Source: Thiobacillus sp. | GTDB taxonomy: Bacteria > Pseudomonadota > Gammaproteobacteria > Burkholderiales > Thiobacillaceae | Length of the DNA stretch: 58,184 nt | Reading direction: 5' to 3' | Assembly: GCA_030692355.1 (NCBI GenBank) | Contig: JAUYCF010000112.1 | Span: 1 to 58,184, forward strand | Shown: positions 8,356 through 16,588 of the stretch, piece after piece | Numbering within the stretch: the first letter of the stretch is position 1 | Layout of the letters: each line of letters opens with the position of its first letter | Program-made: the position numbers and the translations under genes | Notes under the pieces: model-generated | What the model was told of the DNA's origin: nothing | What the model saw: the letters and a program-made list of their open reading frames with translations, nothing else | Databases searched by the model: none

Positions 8356-8856
8356 ATGATCCGTAATCCCATCGATGTTGCCAGCCGCGTCAGCCCACGC
8401 TTGTCGGCACTGCTCGGCAGCCGGGTCGACAATCCGGAATGCGAGCAACCCGTCACGCTCATGGCGGTGCGCCGTTTTCTCGCCGACCTGTTGCCGGACG
8501 ACTTCAAGGAGGCCGAGCGACTGCATCACTTCGATGTCGACATATCGATCCTCGACGAACTGGATGCCCTGATCGAGGAGTTCGACGGTGCCGCACTGGC
8601 GGTCGATTTTGTGCAGGCCAGGGCCAGCGAGTCCTTGTCGCGTGCGATTGAGGCGGTGGTCGGCGACGAGAACCGCGAAAATCCGCCCACGCTGGCCACC
8701 GTCAGGGATTCCATCCTGGCCGGCCTCGGCGCGCGTCTGGTGGGCGACGGCGAACTGGAGGACGACGAGGACGACACGCTGCTGGCTGAAATCGACGCGC
8801 TGATCGAACAATTTGGCGAAGACACCCTCGCCGAAGAGCTGCTGCGCTATGAATAG
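8356..8856 (+). CDS. Acidic hypothetical protein with an internal duplication (166 aa)
   Basis: It starts MIRNPIDVASRVSPRLSALL. Two similar segments, DELDALIEEFDGAALAVDF (about 62-80) and AEIDALIEQFGEDTLAEEL (about 143-161), suggest an ancient internal duplication. Each is preceded by a VRRFL…/VRDSIL… helix. It is strongly acidic, with EDDEDDT near residue 137. It has no Cys motif apart from one NPECEQ, and no membrane segment, so it is probably a soluble helical protein. GCAGGAAACGCC precedes the ATG. I do not recognise the family. A short membrane-protein gene follows 39 bp downstream on the same strand. Confidence 0.7.
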   Translation: MIRNPIDVASRVSPRLSALLGSRVDNPECEQPVTLMAVRRFLADLLPDDFKEAERLHHFDVDISILDELDALIEEFDGAALAVDFVQARASESLSRAIEAVVGDENRENPPTLATVRDSILAGLGARLVGDGELEDDEDDTLLAEIDALIEQFGEDTLAEELLRYE

Positions 8857-8895
8857 CCATCGCGCGGCCCTGATCGATGCGAAGGAACATTCAAC

Positions 8896-9057
8896 ATGTT
8901 GAGGTATCGACGTTCAAGACGTGTCCTGGCGCTGTTTCTGGTGGTGCTGGGCGGCGTGATGATGTTCCTGGCGCCCGAGGTGTGGGGCGGCCTCGCGGTG
9001 CTTGCGCTGGGCGTGGTGATCGAGCTGGTCGGCATTGCGCTGGAACGCAAAGCCTGA
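8896..9057 (+). CDS. Small two-helix membrane protein (53 aa)
   Basis: It starts MLRYRRSRRVLALFLVVLGG. A basic N-terminus is followed by two hydrophobic stretches (about 10-28 and 32-47) separated by APEVWGG, ending in ALERKA. GAAGGA lies 9 nt upstream of the ATG, a good ribosome site. It is predicted to be an inner-membrane hairpin with both ends in the cytoplasm, by the positive-inside rule. It sits between the acidic 166-aa gene and a truncated PfpI gene, all on the same strand. The function is unknown. Confidence 0.65.
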   Translation: MLRYRRSRRVLALFLVVLGGVMMFLAPEVWGGLAVLALGVVIELVGIALERKA

Positions 9058-9061
9058 TGCC

Positions 9062-9133
9062 ATGAAAAAAGCCCTGATTATCAGCGCCGACCATTTCGAG
9101 GATTCCGAACTTTTGTTTCCGTTCTACCGGTTG
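9062..9133 (+). pseudogene. DJ-1/PfpI-family protein, N-terminal remnant
   Basis: It starts MKKALIISADHFEDSELLFP and continues FYRL, the standard β1-α1 opening of PfpI/YhbO-type DJ-1 proteins (deglycase/peptidase-like). The similarity stops abruptly at about 9133, and unrelated sequence leads into a family C repeat. The nucleophile-elbow Cys and the rest of the roughly 180-aa domain are absent. The reading frame itself stays open to 9421, so a short chimeric peptide could still be made. Confidence 0.7.
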
Positions 9134-9245
9134 CCATCGTCGGTTTGGGGAACCTGGGGCGCCAATGCAATTCGCCGCCGCGGAAAAGGAATGGATGTAA
9201 GCATGTTTTTTTTGGCTCTTTACCGTTGTTTGTTGGTGTCGGCCA

Positions 9246-9455
9246 GCCCTGTAGGAGCGGCTTCAGCCGCGATGCGGGCGGTAGCCCGCAAAGGTGGCGC
9301 GGCAAGACCCTGGCGAGCATTTGCTCTTTGCGCCTTGCGGCGCATCGCGGCTGAAGCCGCTCCTACGGGGCCGCCTCGGGATGCTGCAGGGTATGGGTTT
9401 TATCGGAGGGGCAAAACATAACTTCAACTGCTAACAGTGACATAGCCTTTTTTGA
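9246..9455. repeat. Family C repeat, copy C1
   Basis: It begins CTGTAGGAGCGGCTTCAGCC and includes GCGGGCGGTAGCCCGCAAAG. It closes with the inverted GGCTGAAGCCGCTCCTACGG, followed by a conserved tail ending AACAGTGACATAGCCTTT. The same tail ends copy C2 at about 16103, so the mobile unit is about 200 bp. The outer arms can pair into a long hairpin. Confidence 0.7.
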
Positions 9456-9476
9456 TGTCATCAACAGGAGCACAAA

Positions 9477-9971
9477 ATGAAAACCCGATTCACTGATTTC
9501 CACCCTGTCAGGCGCGACCGCATGGTGCAGGAAACCCGGCATGACGCCTACAAGGCCAGGCACAAGCTGCCGGAACCCACGGTATGCCCGCAATGCGGCG
9601 CCGTGTTCCACGAGGGCCGCTGGCAATGGCTGGCGAAGCCTGCCGGAGCCCACGAGGAAATGTGCCCGGCCTGCCACCGCATCCATGACGCGTTTCCGGC
9701 CGGCTATGTGACCGTAAGCGGACCGTTTTTCAAGGATCACCGCGAGGAGTTGCTGCATCTGGCCAGGAACGAGGAAGCGCGGGCCAAGGCCGAGCATCCC
9801 CTGAAGCGGATCATGAAGATCGAGGACCAGGACGACGGCGTCCAGATCACCACCACCGAGATCCATCTCGCCCGCGGAATCGGCGAAGCGCTGCATCATG
9901 CCTACCAGGGCGAACTGGAATACCACTACAACGAGAAGGAGAACCTGCTGCGCGTGGTGTGGGAACGCTAG
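9477..9971 (+). CDS. Zinc-ribbon protein of the BCAM0308-like family
   Basis: 164 aa. Two CxxC pairs, VCPQCGAVFHEGRW (about 38-50) and MCPACHRIHDAFPAGYV (about 62-77), form a probable zinc ribbon. A mixed α/β C-terminal half follows, with ITTTEIHLARGIGEALHHAY. It resembles conserved proteobacterial proteins named after Burkholderia BCAM0308, which have no assigned role and a weak NMD3-like zinc domain. AACAGGAGCAC gives an AGGAG site ahead of the ATG. It is flanked by repeats on both sides. Confidence 0.72.
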   Translation: MKTRFTDFHPVRRDRMVQETRHDAYKARHKLPEPTVCPQCGAVFHEGRWQWLAKPAGAHEEMCPACHRIHDAFPAGYVTVSGPFFKDHREELLHLARNEEARAKAEHPLKRIMKIEDQDDGVQITTTEIHLARGIGEALHHAYQGELEYHYNEKENLLRVVWER

Positions 9972-10016
9972 TGTAGTGTTGCATTCTGTTTGGAACTTAT
10001 AGCCATGTAATAACGG

Positions 10017-10217
10017 CCTCGTAGGTCGGGTTTTAACCCGACATGTCGGGCTGAAGCCCGACCTACAAGGGATTGCACATAAACCTCGTAGGTCGGGTTT
10101 TAACCCGACATGTCGGGCTGAAGCCCGACCTACAAGGGATTGCACATAAGCCTCGTAGGTCGGGTTTTAACCCGACATGTCGGGCTGAAGCCCGACCTAC
10201 AAGGGATTGCACATAAG
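10017..10217. repeat. Family D: three tandem 67-bp palindromic units
   Basis: The unit starts CCTCGTAGGTCGGGTTTTAA at 10017, 10084 and 10151, exactly 67 bp apart. Each contains two nested palindromes (GTCGGG…CCCGAC twice) and ends GGGATTGCACATAA. The copies are almost identical, so amplification is recent. There are no spacers, so it is not a CRISPR. It lies downstream of the zinc-ribbon gene. Confidence 0.85.
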
Positions 10218-10381
10218 TGCCGTCAAGAATGCAGCACTGCCTCCCGGACTTGAAGGAAATCGGCTGCAAATCCGTCTGCCGGTTCACTGTATCCTGAAAC
10301 GGGCTCTCAAAGGAGCCTGTTTTTTGTCGCGTAGATTACTATCCGATACATTGAGGTCGTTATAGAGACCTCTGCAAAAGC

Positions 10382-10497
10382 TGTCATTGCGAGGAGCGCC
10401 TTTAGCCGCGAGGCCACTGGCCGTGGCGGGACATGGCAATCCAGAAACCAGCGCTAAATCAACCCTCTGGATTGCTTCGCTTCGCTCGCAATGACGG
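10382..10497. repeat. Family B repeat, copy B2
   Basis: GTCATTGCGAGGAGCG and CGCTCGCAATGACGG form the outer arms; GCAATCCAG and CTGGATTGC form the inner arms. The left half carries an extra GCCTTTAGCCGCGAGGCCA insertion not seen in other copies. It ends about 45 bp before the preferred start of the CHASE3 kinase and probably overlaps its promoter region. Confidence 0.7.
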
Positions 10498-10545
10498 CCT
10501 TTTCGACTTATGCAGGCCTTCCTTGATACCGATATATATCCACCC

Positions 10546-12333
10546 ATGAAATGGTCCATCGAACAAAAGGTGTTTACCGGCTTTGCCGTTGCGCTGGCTA
10601 TTTTTGCCATCATCGGCTGGCTTGCCTATCAGTCGACGGTAAGCTTCATGCATGCTTCCACCCAGGCCGCGCGCAGCCAGGAAACCATCACGGCCCTGGA
10701 AGAAATCTTTTCCCTGGCAAACCAGGCGGAAACACGGCAGCGCATGTACCTGATCAGCGGCGATGAGCGCCACCTCGCCCCCCGGCGTGCCTACATCGAC
10801 CGCATACATGTCCTGTTCGGCAATGTCCGCGATGCCACGCTGGACGATCCCGGCCAGCAGGCATTGCTGCGCCAACTGGACCAGCATATCGAAACCCGTC
10901 TTGCGCTGCTGGAAGGCGTATTGAAGGTGCGCCGCGAGCAGGGCTTCGAGCAGGCGCGCCTCAAACTGATGGCCGGCGACGGTGAGCGTGAAATGGATGC
11001 CATCCGTGACTCGGTACGGAAGATGCAAAACGGCGAAGCCGCCCGTCTGCAGCAATGGGTGGACACCTCCCGGCAAAATGCCGACCGCATGCTGATCACT
11101 TTCTTTGTGGCGCTGGTTTTTGTCGCCCTCTTCTTCAGTGTGCTGTTCGCGTTCATCGCTCGCGAAATGGCGGCACGCAAGCGCAGCCAGGATCAACTCG
11201 CCAGGCAAGCCGAGCAACTGCGTGAAGGGGAAGCCCGGTTGCGCGCCGTGGTGGATACCGCGGCTGAGGGAATCATCGTCATCGACGAGCAGGGCATCGT
11301 CGAAAGCTTCAATCCGGCGGCGGAGCGCATCTTCGGCTTTGTCAGAGACGAGGTCGAGGGCCGCAACGTCAGCATGCTGATGCCCGAGCCCTATCGTCAG
11401 GAACACGATGGCTACCTGGAACGTTATCGCTCAACCGGCGAGAAAAAAATCATCGGCATCGGGCGCGAAGTTCTTGGTCAACGCAAAGGGGGCAGCGTAT
11501 TTCCGCTGGAGCTCGCCGCGGCGGAGATGCATGTTGGCGGCCGCCGCAAATTCACCGGCATGGTGCGCGACATCAGCGCGCGTAAACAGGCGGAGGCGCA
11601 GCAGGCGCGTTTGATGCACGAACTGGAAAGTGCCAATGAAGAGCTGAAGAGCTTTGCTTATGTCGTGTCTCACGACCTCAAGGCGCCGTTACGGGCCATC
11701 GGCTCATTGGCGGACTGGATTTCCACGGATTACGCGGACAAGATCGATGACGCGGGCAAGGAACATATGCGCCTGCTTGTCAGCAGGGTCCACCGCATGG
11801 ACAGGCTGATTGACGGAATTCTGCGATATTCGCGGGTGGGCCGGGTGACCGAGGCGATCGTCGCGGTGGACCTCAACCGGCTGGTCGGGGAGGTGATCGA
11901 CCTGCTTGCTCCGCCGTCCAGCATTACGGTCAGCGTCGAAAACCCCTTGCCGACCGTCATGGCAGAGCCGACCCGCATCCAGCAGGTGTTCCAGAACCTG
12001 CTCTCCAACGCCATCAAATACATGGATAAACCCGATGGCAAAATCCGTATCGCCTGTGGCGCCGAGGGCACGCAATGGAAATTCAGCGTCAGCGACAACG
12101 GCCCCGGCATCGAGCCGCGCCATTTCGAAAAAATCTTCCAGCTGTTCCAGACGCTCGCCCCGCGCGACCGGGTGGAAAGCACCGGCGTGGGCCTGGCGCT
12201 GGTCAAGAAAATCGTGGAAATGTACGGCGGCCGTGTCTGGATCGAGTCCAAAACCGGGGAGGGAAGCACCTTTTTCTTTACACTCCCCAACACTGCTGCA
12301 ACCGCAAGCTCAAGCAAAGGAAAAAGAACGTGA
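10546..12333 (+). CDS. CHASE3–PAS sensor histidine kinase
   Basis: About 595 aa. The N-terminal helix (FAVALAIFAIIGWLAY) and a second one at about 185-205 (ITFFVALVFVALFFSVLFAF) bracket a CHASE3-type periplasmic sensor (EETRQRMYLISG-like core around residues 60-80). A PAS domain follows (VDTAAEGIIVIDEQG…). The kinase core has phospho-His in YVVSHDLKAPLRAI and ATP-binding motifs NLLSNAIKYM, DNGPGI and TGVGLAL. It phosphorylates a partner receiver, most likely the regulator at 12330, whose GTG overlaps its TGA. An upstream ATG at 10510 is in frame. I prefer 10546 because MKWSIEQKVF is the usual start of this class; neither has a clear ribosome site. Confidence 0.88.
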   Translation: MKWSIEQKVFTGFAVALAIFAIIGWLAYQSTVSFMHASTQAARSQETITALEEIFSLANQAETRQRMYLISGDERHLAPRRAYIDRIHVLFGNVRDATLDDPGQQALLRQLDQHIETRLALLEGVLKVRREQGFEQARLKLMAGDGEREMDAIRDSVRKMQNGEAARLQQWVDTSRQNADRMLITFFVALVFVALFFSVLFAFIAREMAARKRSQDQLARQAEQLREGEARLRAVVDTAAEGIIVIDEQGIVESFNPAAERIFGFVRDEVEGRNVSMLMPEPYRQEHDGYLERYRSTGEKKIIGIGREVLGQRKGGSVFPLELAAAEMHVGGRRKFTGMVRDISARKQAEAQQARLMHELESANEELKSFAYVVSHDLKAPLRAIGSLADWISTDYADKIDDAGKEHMRLLVSRVHRMDRLIDGILRYSRVGRVTEAIVAVDLNRLVGEVIDLLAPPSSITVSVENPLPTVMAEPTRIQQVFQNLLSNAIKYMDKPDGKIRIACGAEGTQWKFSVSDNGPGIEPRHFEKIFQLFQTLAPRDRVESTGVGLALVKKIVEMYGGRVWIESKTGEGSTFFFTLPNTAATASSSKGKRT

Positions 12334-12743
12334 AGTTCATCAACAAACCCATTCTCCTGGTGGAAGACGATCAGGTGGACGTCATGACGGTCACGCGCGC
12401 CCTGAAGGAGATCCACGTGACGAATCCGCTTGTCACACGGGAAAACGGAGAGGAAGCCCTGAATTACCTGCGCGACCCCGGCAGCGAGAAGCCGTGCATT
12501 ATCCTGCTCGACCTCAACATGCCCATCATGAACGGCATCGAGTTCATGCAGGTGGTGAAGCACGATGACAAGTTGAAAGCCATTCCAGTGGTCGTGCTGA
12601 CCACGTCCGAGGAGCAACAGGACAAGGTGAACAGTTTCAATCTGGGCGTGGCCGGCTATATGGCCAAACCGGTGGATTACCGGCAGTTCGTCGAAGTCAT
12701 GCGGACCATCAACGCCTATTGGACCGTCAGTGAAATGCCCTAG
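12330..12743 (+). CDS. Single-domain response regulator (Rcp1-like receiver)
   Basis: 137 aa with a stand-alone receiver: acidic pocket LLVEDDQVDV, phospho-Asp in ILLDLNMPIMNG, Thr in VVLTTSEEQQ, Lys in YMAKPVDY. It has no output domain, so it probably relays phosphate or acts by protein contact, as in cyanobacterial-phytochrome-linked Rcp1. The GTG start overlaps the kinase TGA (GTGA), with AAAGGA upstream. The TAG stop (12741-12743) lies at the very edge of a family B repeat. Confidence 0.88.
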   Translation: MKFINKPILLVEDDQVDVMTVTRALKEIHVTNPLVTRENGEEALNYLRDPGSEKPCIILLDLNMPIMNGIEFMQVVKHDDKLKAIPVVVLTTSEEQQDKVNSFNLGVAGYMAKPVDYRQFVEVMRTINAYWTVSEMP

Positions 12744-12877
12744 GGAAGCGCTGATTAATTCGTCATTGCGAGGAGCGTAGCGACGCGGCAATCCAGAAAT
12801 GTCTGCTTAACCAATTCGCTGGATTGCTTCGCTTCGCTCGCAATGACGGCCATATTGAATTGTTCAGCGTTTCCCTA
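12741..12877. repeat. Family B MITE, copy B3
   Basis: Inverted termini TAGGGAAGCGCTGATTAATT and (reading in) AATTGTTCAGCGTTTCCCTA enclose the GTCATTGCGAGG…CGCAATGAC palindrome. Its first three bases are the stop codon of the upstream regulator. It separates the kinase/regulator pair from the next GGDEF–EAL gene and may act as a terminator. Confidence 0.75.
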
Positions 12878-12932
12878 GCATGGGCGCGCTTCGGGAGCAT
12901 TGCTCGTTGTTTAACGACAGGATGGACGGGTT

Positions 12933-15593
12933 GTGACCAAGCCGAAAGTACACGTACTCATCGTCGAAGACGACGCGGTGGACCGCATGGCCTGCCGCCG
13001 CGCGCTTGCGCGCGACCCGGACTACGAATTCGTGTTGCTGGAGGCAGAAACCGGCCGGGAGGGGTTGCAGCTTGCCCACGCACACAAGCCGGACTGCGTT
13101 TTGCTCGACTACCACTTGCCGGACCTGAATGGTTTGGAGTTTCTGGCCGAACTGGCCGACGACACGGGCGCGATCCCGGTGCCCGTGATGATGCTGACCG
13201 GCACGGACAACGCGGCAGTCGCGGTGGAGGCCATGAAGCGCGGCGCGCAGGATTACCTGATCAAGGACGTGGACCGGCAATACCTCGAATTGCTGCCCAC
13301 TGTCATCCAGCGTGTGCTGCGCGAGCGGAGGATGCTGACGGAAAAGAAGCAGACAGAAGACCAACTGCTCCAGGCCGAGGCCAAGTACCGCTCCCTGGTC
13401 GAGCAGGTTCCGGCGATCACGTATGTCGCGTCTTTGAGCGAAACCAATCCGATCCTGTACATCAGCCCCCAGATCGGGAAAGCGCTGGGCTTTTCCCAGG
13501 AAGAATGGCTGGCTGATCCCGAACTTCACGTCAGGCAGATTCATCCGGACGATCGCCCGCGCGTGCGCGATGAACTGGCGCAAAGCCGCCTCAAAAGCAA
13601 GCCGCTGCGCTGCGAATACCGTCTGCTTTCCCGTGCCGGAGAGATTTTCTGGTTCCGCGACGAGGCCAGCGTGGTGCAGGATGCGTCGGGGCGCTCGCTG
13701 TTCCTTCAAGGCATTTTGGTGGACATCACCGAAAGCAAGCGGGCCGAAGAAGAACGCCAGGCATATCGCGCCCACCTTGAAGCGCTGGTGGAACAGCGCA
13801 CCGGTGCACTTGAGACAGCGAACAAGCAGCTGCGCCATGAGCTCATCGAGCGCAGTCGGACGGAAGAAGCCCTGTTCAAGGAAAAGGAACGTGCCCAGGT
13901 CACGCTCGAATGCATCGGCGACGCCGTCATTACCACCGACGACGCCGGCAGGATCGAATATCTGAATCCTGTCGCGGTACAGCTCACCGGCTGGAGCGCC
14001 GCGGAAGCGCAAGGCCAGCCGCTTCAGCACGTGTTCAACATCATCAACGAAACCACCCGGGCGCCGGCGGAAAGCCCTGTGGCCCGCTGTCTGCGCGAAG
14101 GTCGCAGCATCGGCCTGGCCAACCACAGCATTCTGGTGCGCCGCGACGGCAGCGAGTTCGCCGTCGCCGACACCGTCTCGCCCATTCACGACCGGGAAGG
14201 AAAAGTGGCCGGTGCGGTGATGGTGTTCCGTGATGTCACCCAGGCACGTACGCAGGCCCAGCAACTTGTCCATCAGGCCACTCATGATGCGCTCACCGGC
14301 CTCGCCAACCGGCGCGACTTCGAGCGGCGCCTGCAGCACGCCCTGGCAAACGCTCTCGCGGACGGCGGCGAGCACGCCTTGTGTTATCTCGACCTGGACC
14401 GCTTCAAGGTAATCAACGACACCTGCGGCCACGCCGCGGGCGACCAGTTGTTGCGCCAATTGAGCGCCATGCTGCAGGAAAAAATGCGCAGCCGGGATAC
14501 GCTGGCACGTCTCGGAGGCGACGAATTCGGCCTGCTGTTAGAACATTGCCCCCTGGGGCAGGCATCGCGCATCGCCGAGGAGCTGTTGCTGGCCGTGCAG
14601 CAGTTCAAGTTTGTGTGGGAGGGAAAAGTTCATGGCGTCGGCGTCAGCATCGGCGTTGTCCCGATCACCGCCGCCAGCGAAAACCTGTCCGCCGTGCTGA
14701 GCGCTGCCGATGCGGCCTGTTACACCGCAAAAGGGAAGGGGCGCAACCAGGTTTATGTTTATCAGGTCGATGATGCCGGCCTGGCGCAACGCGGCAGTGA
14801 AAAGCGCTGGGTGGCGCGCATCGCCCAGGCGCTGGAAGAAGGCCGGTTCGGGCTGTACTACCAGCCGATCGTCACGCTGGTGCCACAGGTCAGCCAGCTT
14901 GCCCATTACGAGATCCTGGTGCGCATGCTGGAGCCAGACGGTCAGCTTATCGAAACCGCTGCCTTCATGTCCGCAGCGGTACGCGGCAATCTGATGCCGG
15001 CCATCGACCGCTGGGTGGTGCGCCGGGTCATTTCCTGGCTGGCCGCCCTGCCGCCTGGGAGCGAACAGCGGGCCGCCCTCTATTCGATCAACCTCAGCGC
15101 CGCCTCGCTGGCCGATAACACCCTGCCGGATTTCATTGGGGAGCAACTGCTCCTGAATCAGGTTCCGGGGAGTGTGCTGGGTTTCGAGATTGCGGGCATG
15201 ACAGCCATCGCGAACCTGGCGCAGACAGCCCATTTTTTTCATGAGATTAAAAAGCTGGGTTGCCGGACCACGCTCGACAACTTCGGCGGCGCCATGTCCT
15301 CCATCGCAGGTCTGAGCGCGCTGCGGATGGACTACATCAAGATCGACGGGACCTTCGTAAGAGACATCGCGCAGGACCGCGTCGCCCAGGTGTTGGTGGA
15401 TGCCTTCAACCAGGTGGCGCACGAAATGGCCGCCAAGACCGTGGCGGGGTGGGCGGAGAACCCGGCCATCCTGGGCAGCCTGGTGGAGATCGGCGTGGAC
15501 GCCGCGCAGGGCTACGCGATCTCCAGGCCGCGGCCATTGGAAGAATTGGGAAATGAACTAATGGTCATGGCGAACCACCGCCCCGAATCATGA
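12933..15593 (+). CDS. Receiver–PAS–PAS–GGDEF–EAL protein with a degenerate EAL domain
   Basis: 886 aa. Receiver (about 6-125; Asp in CVLLDYHLPDLNG); PAS/PAC (about 150-275, HPDDRPRVRDEL); PAS (about 320-445); GGDEF (about 450-615) with intact [10 protein letters not shown] and an RxxD inhibitory site (RSRD). The EAL-like domain (about 625-870) departs from active enzymes: EAL is EIL (YEILVRM), DDFG is DNFG, and AEGVET is AGWAEN. It probably makes c-di-GMP but hydrolyses it poorly or not at all. It has no membrane segment. The GTG start follows an AGGA at −11. The receiver suggests control by a kinase; the 10.5-kb kinase just upstream is a candidate (inference). Confidence 0.88.
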   Translation: MTKPKVHVLIVEDDAVDRMACRRALARDPDYEFVLLEAETGREGLQLAHAHKPDCVLLDYHLPDLNGLEFLAELADDTGAIPVPVMMLTGTDNAAVAVEAMKRGAQDYLIKDVDRQYLELLPTVIQRVLRERRMLTEKKQTEDQLLQAEAKYRSLVEQVPAITYVASLSETNPILYISPQIGKALGFSQEEWLADPELHVRQIHPDDRPRVRDELAQSRLKSKPLRCEYRLLSRAGEIFWFRDEASVVQDASGRSLFLQGILVDITESKRAEEERQAYRAHLEALVEQRTGALETANKQLRHELIERSRTEEALFKEKERAQVTLECIGDAVITTDDAGRIEYLNPVAVQLTGWSAAEAQGQPLQHVFNIINETTRAPAESPVARCLREGRSIGLANHSILVRRDGSEFAVADTVSPIHDREGKVAGAVMVFRDVTQARTQAQQLVHQATHDALTGLANRRDFERRLQHALANALADGGEHALCYLDLDRFKVINDTCGHAAGDQLLRQLSAMLQEKMRSRDTLARLGGDEFGLLLEHCPLGQASRIAEELLLAVQQFKFVWEGKVHGVGVSIGVVPITAASENLSAVLSAADAACYTAKGKGRNQVYVYQVDDAGLAQRGSEKRWVARIAQALEEGRFGLYYQPIVTLVPQVSQLAHYEILVRMLEPDGQLIETAAFMSAAVRGNLMPAIDRWVVRRVISWLAALPPGSEQRAALYSINLSAASLADNTLPDFIGEQLLLNQVPGSVLGFEIAGMTAIANLAQTAHFFHEIKKLGCRTTLDNFGGAMSSIAGLSALRMDYIKIDGTFVRDIAQDRVAQVLVDAFNQVAHEMAAKTVAGWAENPAILGSLVEIGVDAAQGYAISRPRPLEELGNELMVMANHRPES

Positions 15594-15734
15594 AGGCTCT
15601 TTCATCGTTATTTGCTGGCTGTTGGCCAGATCCCTCGCAAGGTTCAGGATACCTGGCTGAACTTTGTGGGAGGCCCGCCCCGGGCCGAATGAGGCGGTGA
15701 AGACGGCGCGGCATTCGCGGCGGGGGCGCCCCCC

Positions 15735-16103
15735 CTTGCAGGAGCGGCTTCAGCCGCGATGCGGGCGGTAGCCCGCAAAGGTGGCGCGGCAAGACCCTGG
15801 TGTCTGCCAGCCCTTGCAGGAGCGGCTTCAGCCGCGATGCGGGCGGTAAGCCCGCAAAGGTGGCGCGGCAAGACCCTGGTGTCTGCCAGCCCTTGTAGGA
15901 GCGGCTTCAGCCGCGATGCGGGCGGTAGCCCGCAAAGGTGGCGCGGCGAGACCTTGGCGCGAGCATTTGCCCTTTGCGCCTTGCGGCGCATCGCGGCTGA
16001 AGCCCCTCCTACGGCTGTGCCTGCGGGATGCCGAAGGGTATGGGCTTCATCAGAGGCGGCAAAACATGACTTCAACAACCAACAGTGACATAGCCTTTGT
16101 TTT
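15735..16103. repeat. Family C repeat, copy C2, with three tandem units
   Basis: Units beginning GGAGCGGCTTCAGCCGCGAT start at about 15741, 15819 and 15898, spaced 78-79 bp. They are followed by the inverted closing arm (GCGGCTGAAGCCCCTCCTAC) and the conserved tail ending AACAGTGACATAGCC at 16103. A GTGGGAGGC…GGGCCGAATG palindromic fragment lies at 15668-15690, just before it. Together this fills the roughly 550-bp gap after the GGDEF–EAL gene. Confidence 0.75.
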
Positions 16104-16144
16104 TCTTCGCGTCCTTCGCGGATCAAGTTTTCTCAAGGGCGAAG

Positions 16145-16489
16145 TCTGATCATTACCTGATCACCTGCGAGCATGGCGGCAACCGCATTCCGCCCCGCTT
16201 CCACGCCCTGTTTGCGGACTTCGAGGCATTGCTGCACACCCACCGCAGCCACGATCCCGGTGCGCTCGCCCCGGCACGGGAATTGGCCATGGCTTTGGCA
16301 GCGCCCCTGTTCGTTTCTACCACCAGCCGCCTGCTGATCGACCTCAACCGCTCCATCGGCCACCCGCGCCTGTACTCCGGGGCCACGCGCAGCGCGCCGC
16401 CTGCAGCCCGTCGCGAGATACTGGAATGGCCCGCACTGCGCGGCCACGTGATCGAGGCTTTGCGCCTGGCAACGATTGACGCCAATTGA
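16145..16489 (+). pseudogene. N-formylglutamate amidohydrolase remnant (N-terminal half)
   Basis: The frame reads YLITCEHGGNRIPPRF, then HTHRSHDPGALAPARELA and SRLLIDLNRSIGHPRLYSG. These are hallmark motifs of the FGase family, which hydrolyses N-formyl-L-glutamate in histidine catabolism. The family is about 250 aa; homology ends near residue 95 of the match, and the frame stops at 16489 after an unrelated tail. There is no good start codon at the expected N-terminus: AAG stands where ATG would be expected before SDHYL. It is therefore judged non-functional. Confidence 0.7.
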
Positions 16490-16588
16490 ACGCAGGCGAC
16501 CGCCGCAAAAACCGACAGTGCTATCGATAAAACAATAGCCTGGATCGCAATCCGTAGATCGAATCATTCCCCGGCTACAATCGAGACC

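Noticed and set aside
10017..10217. Possible CRISPR array
   Set aside because: The units are contiguous 67-bp palindromic repeats with no variable spacers, and no cas genes are nearby.
15735..16103. Possible CRISPR or coding tandem repeat
   Set aside because: The 78-79-bp units have near-identical interiors with no spacer pattern and match a dispersed palindromic repeat.
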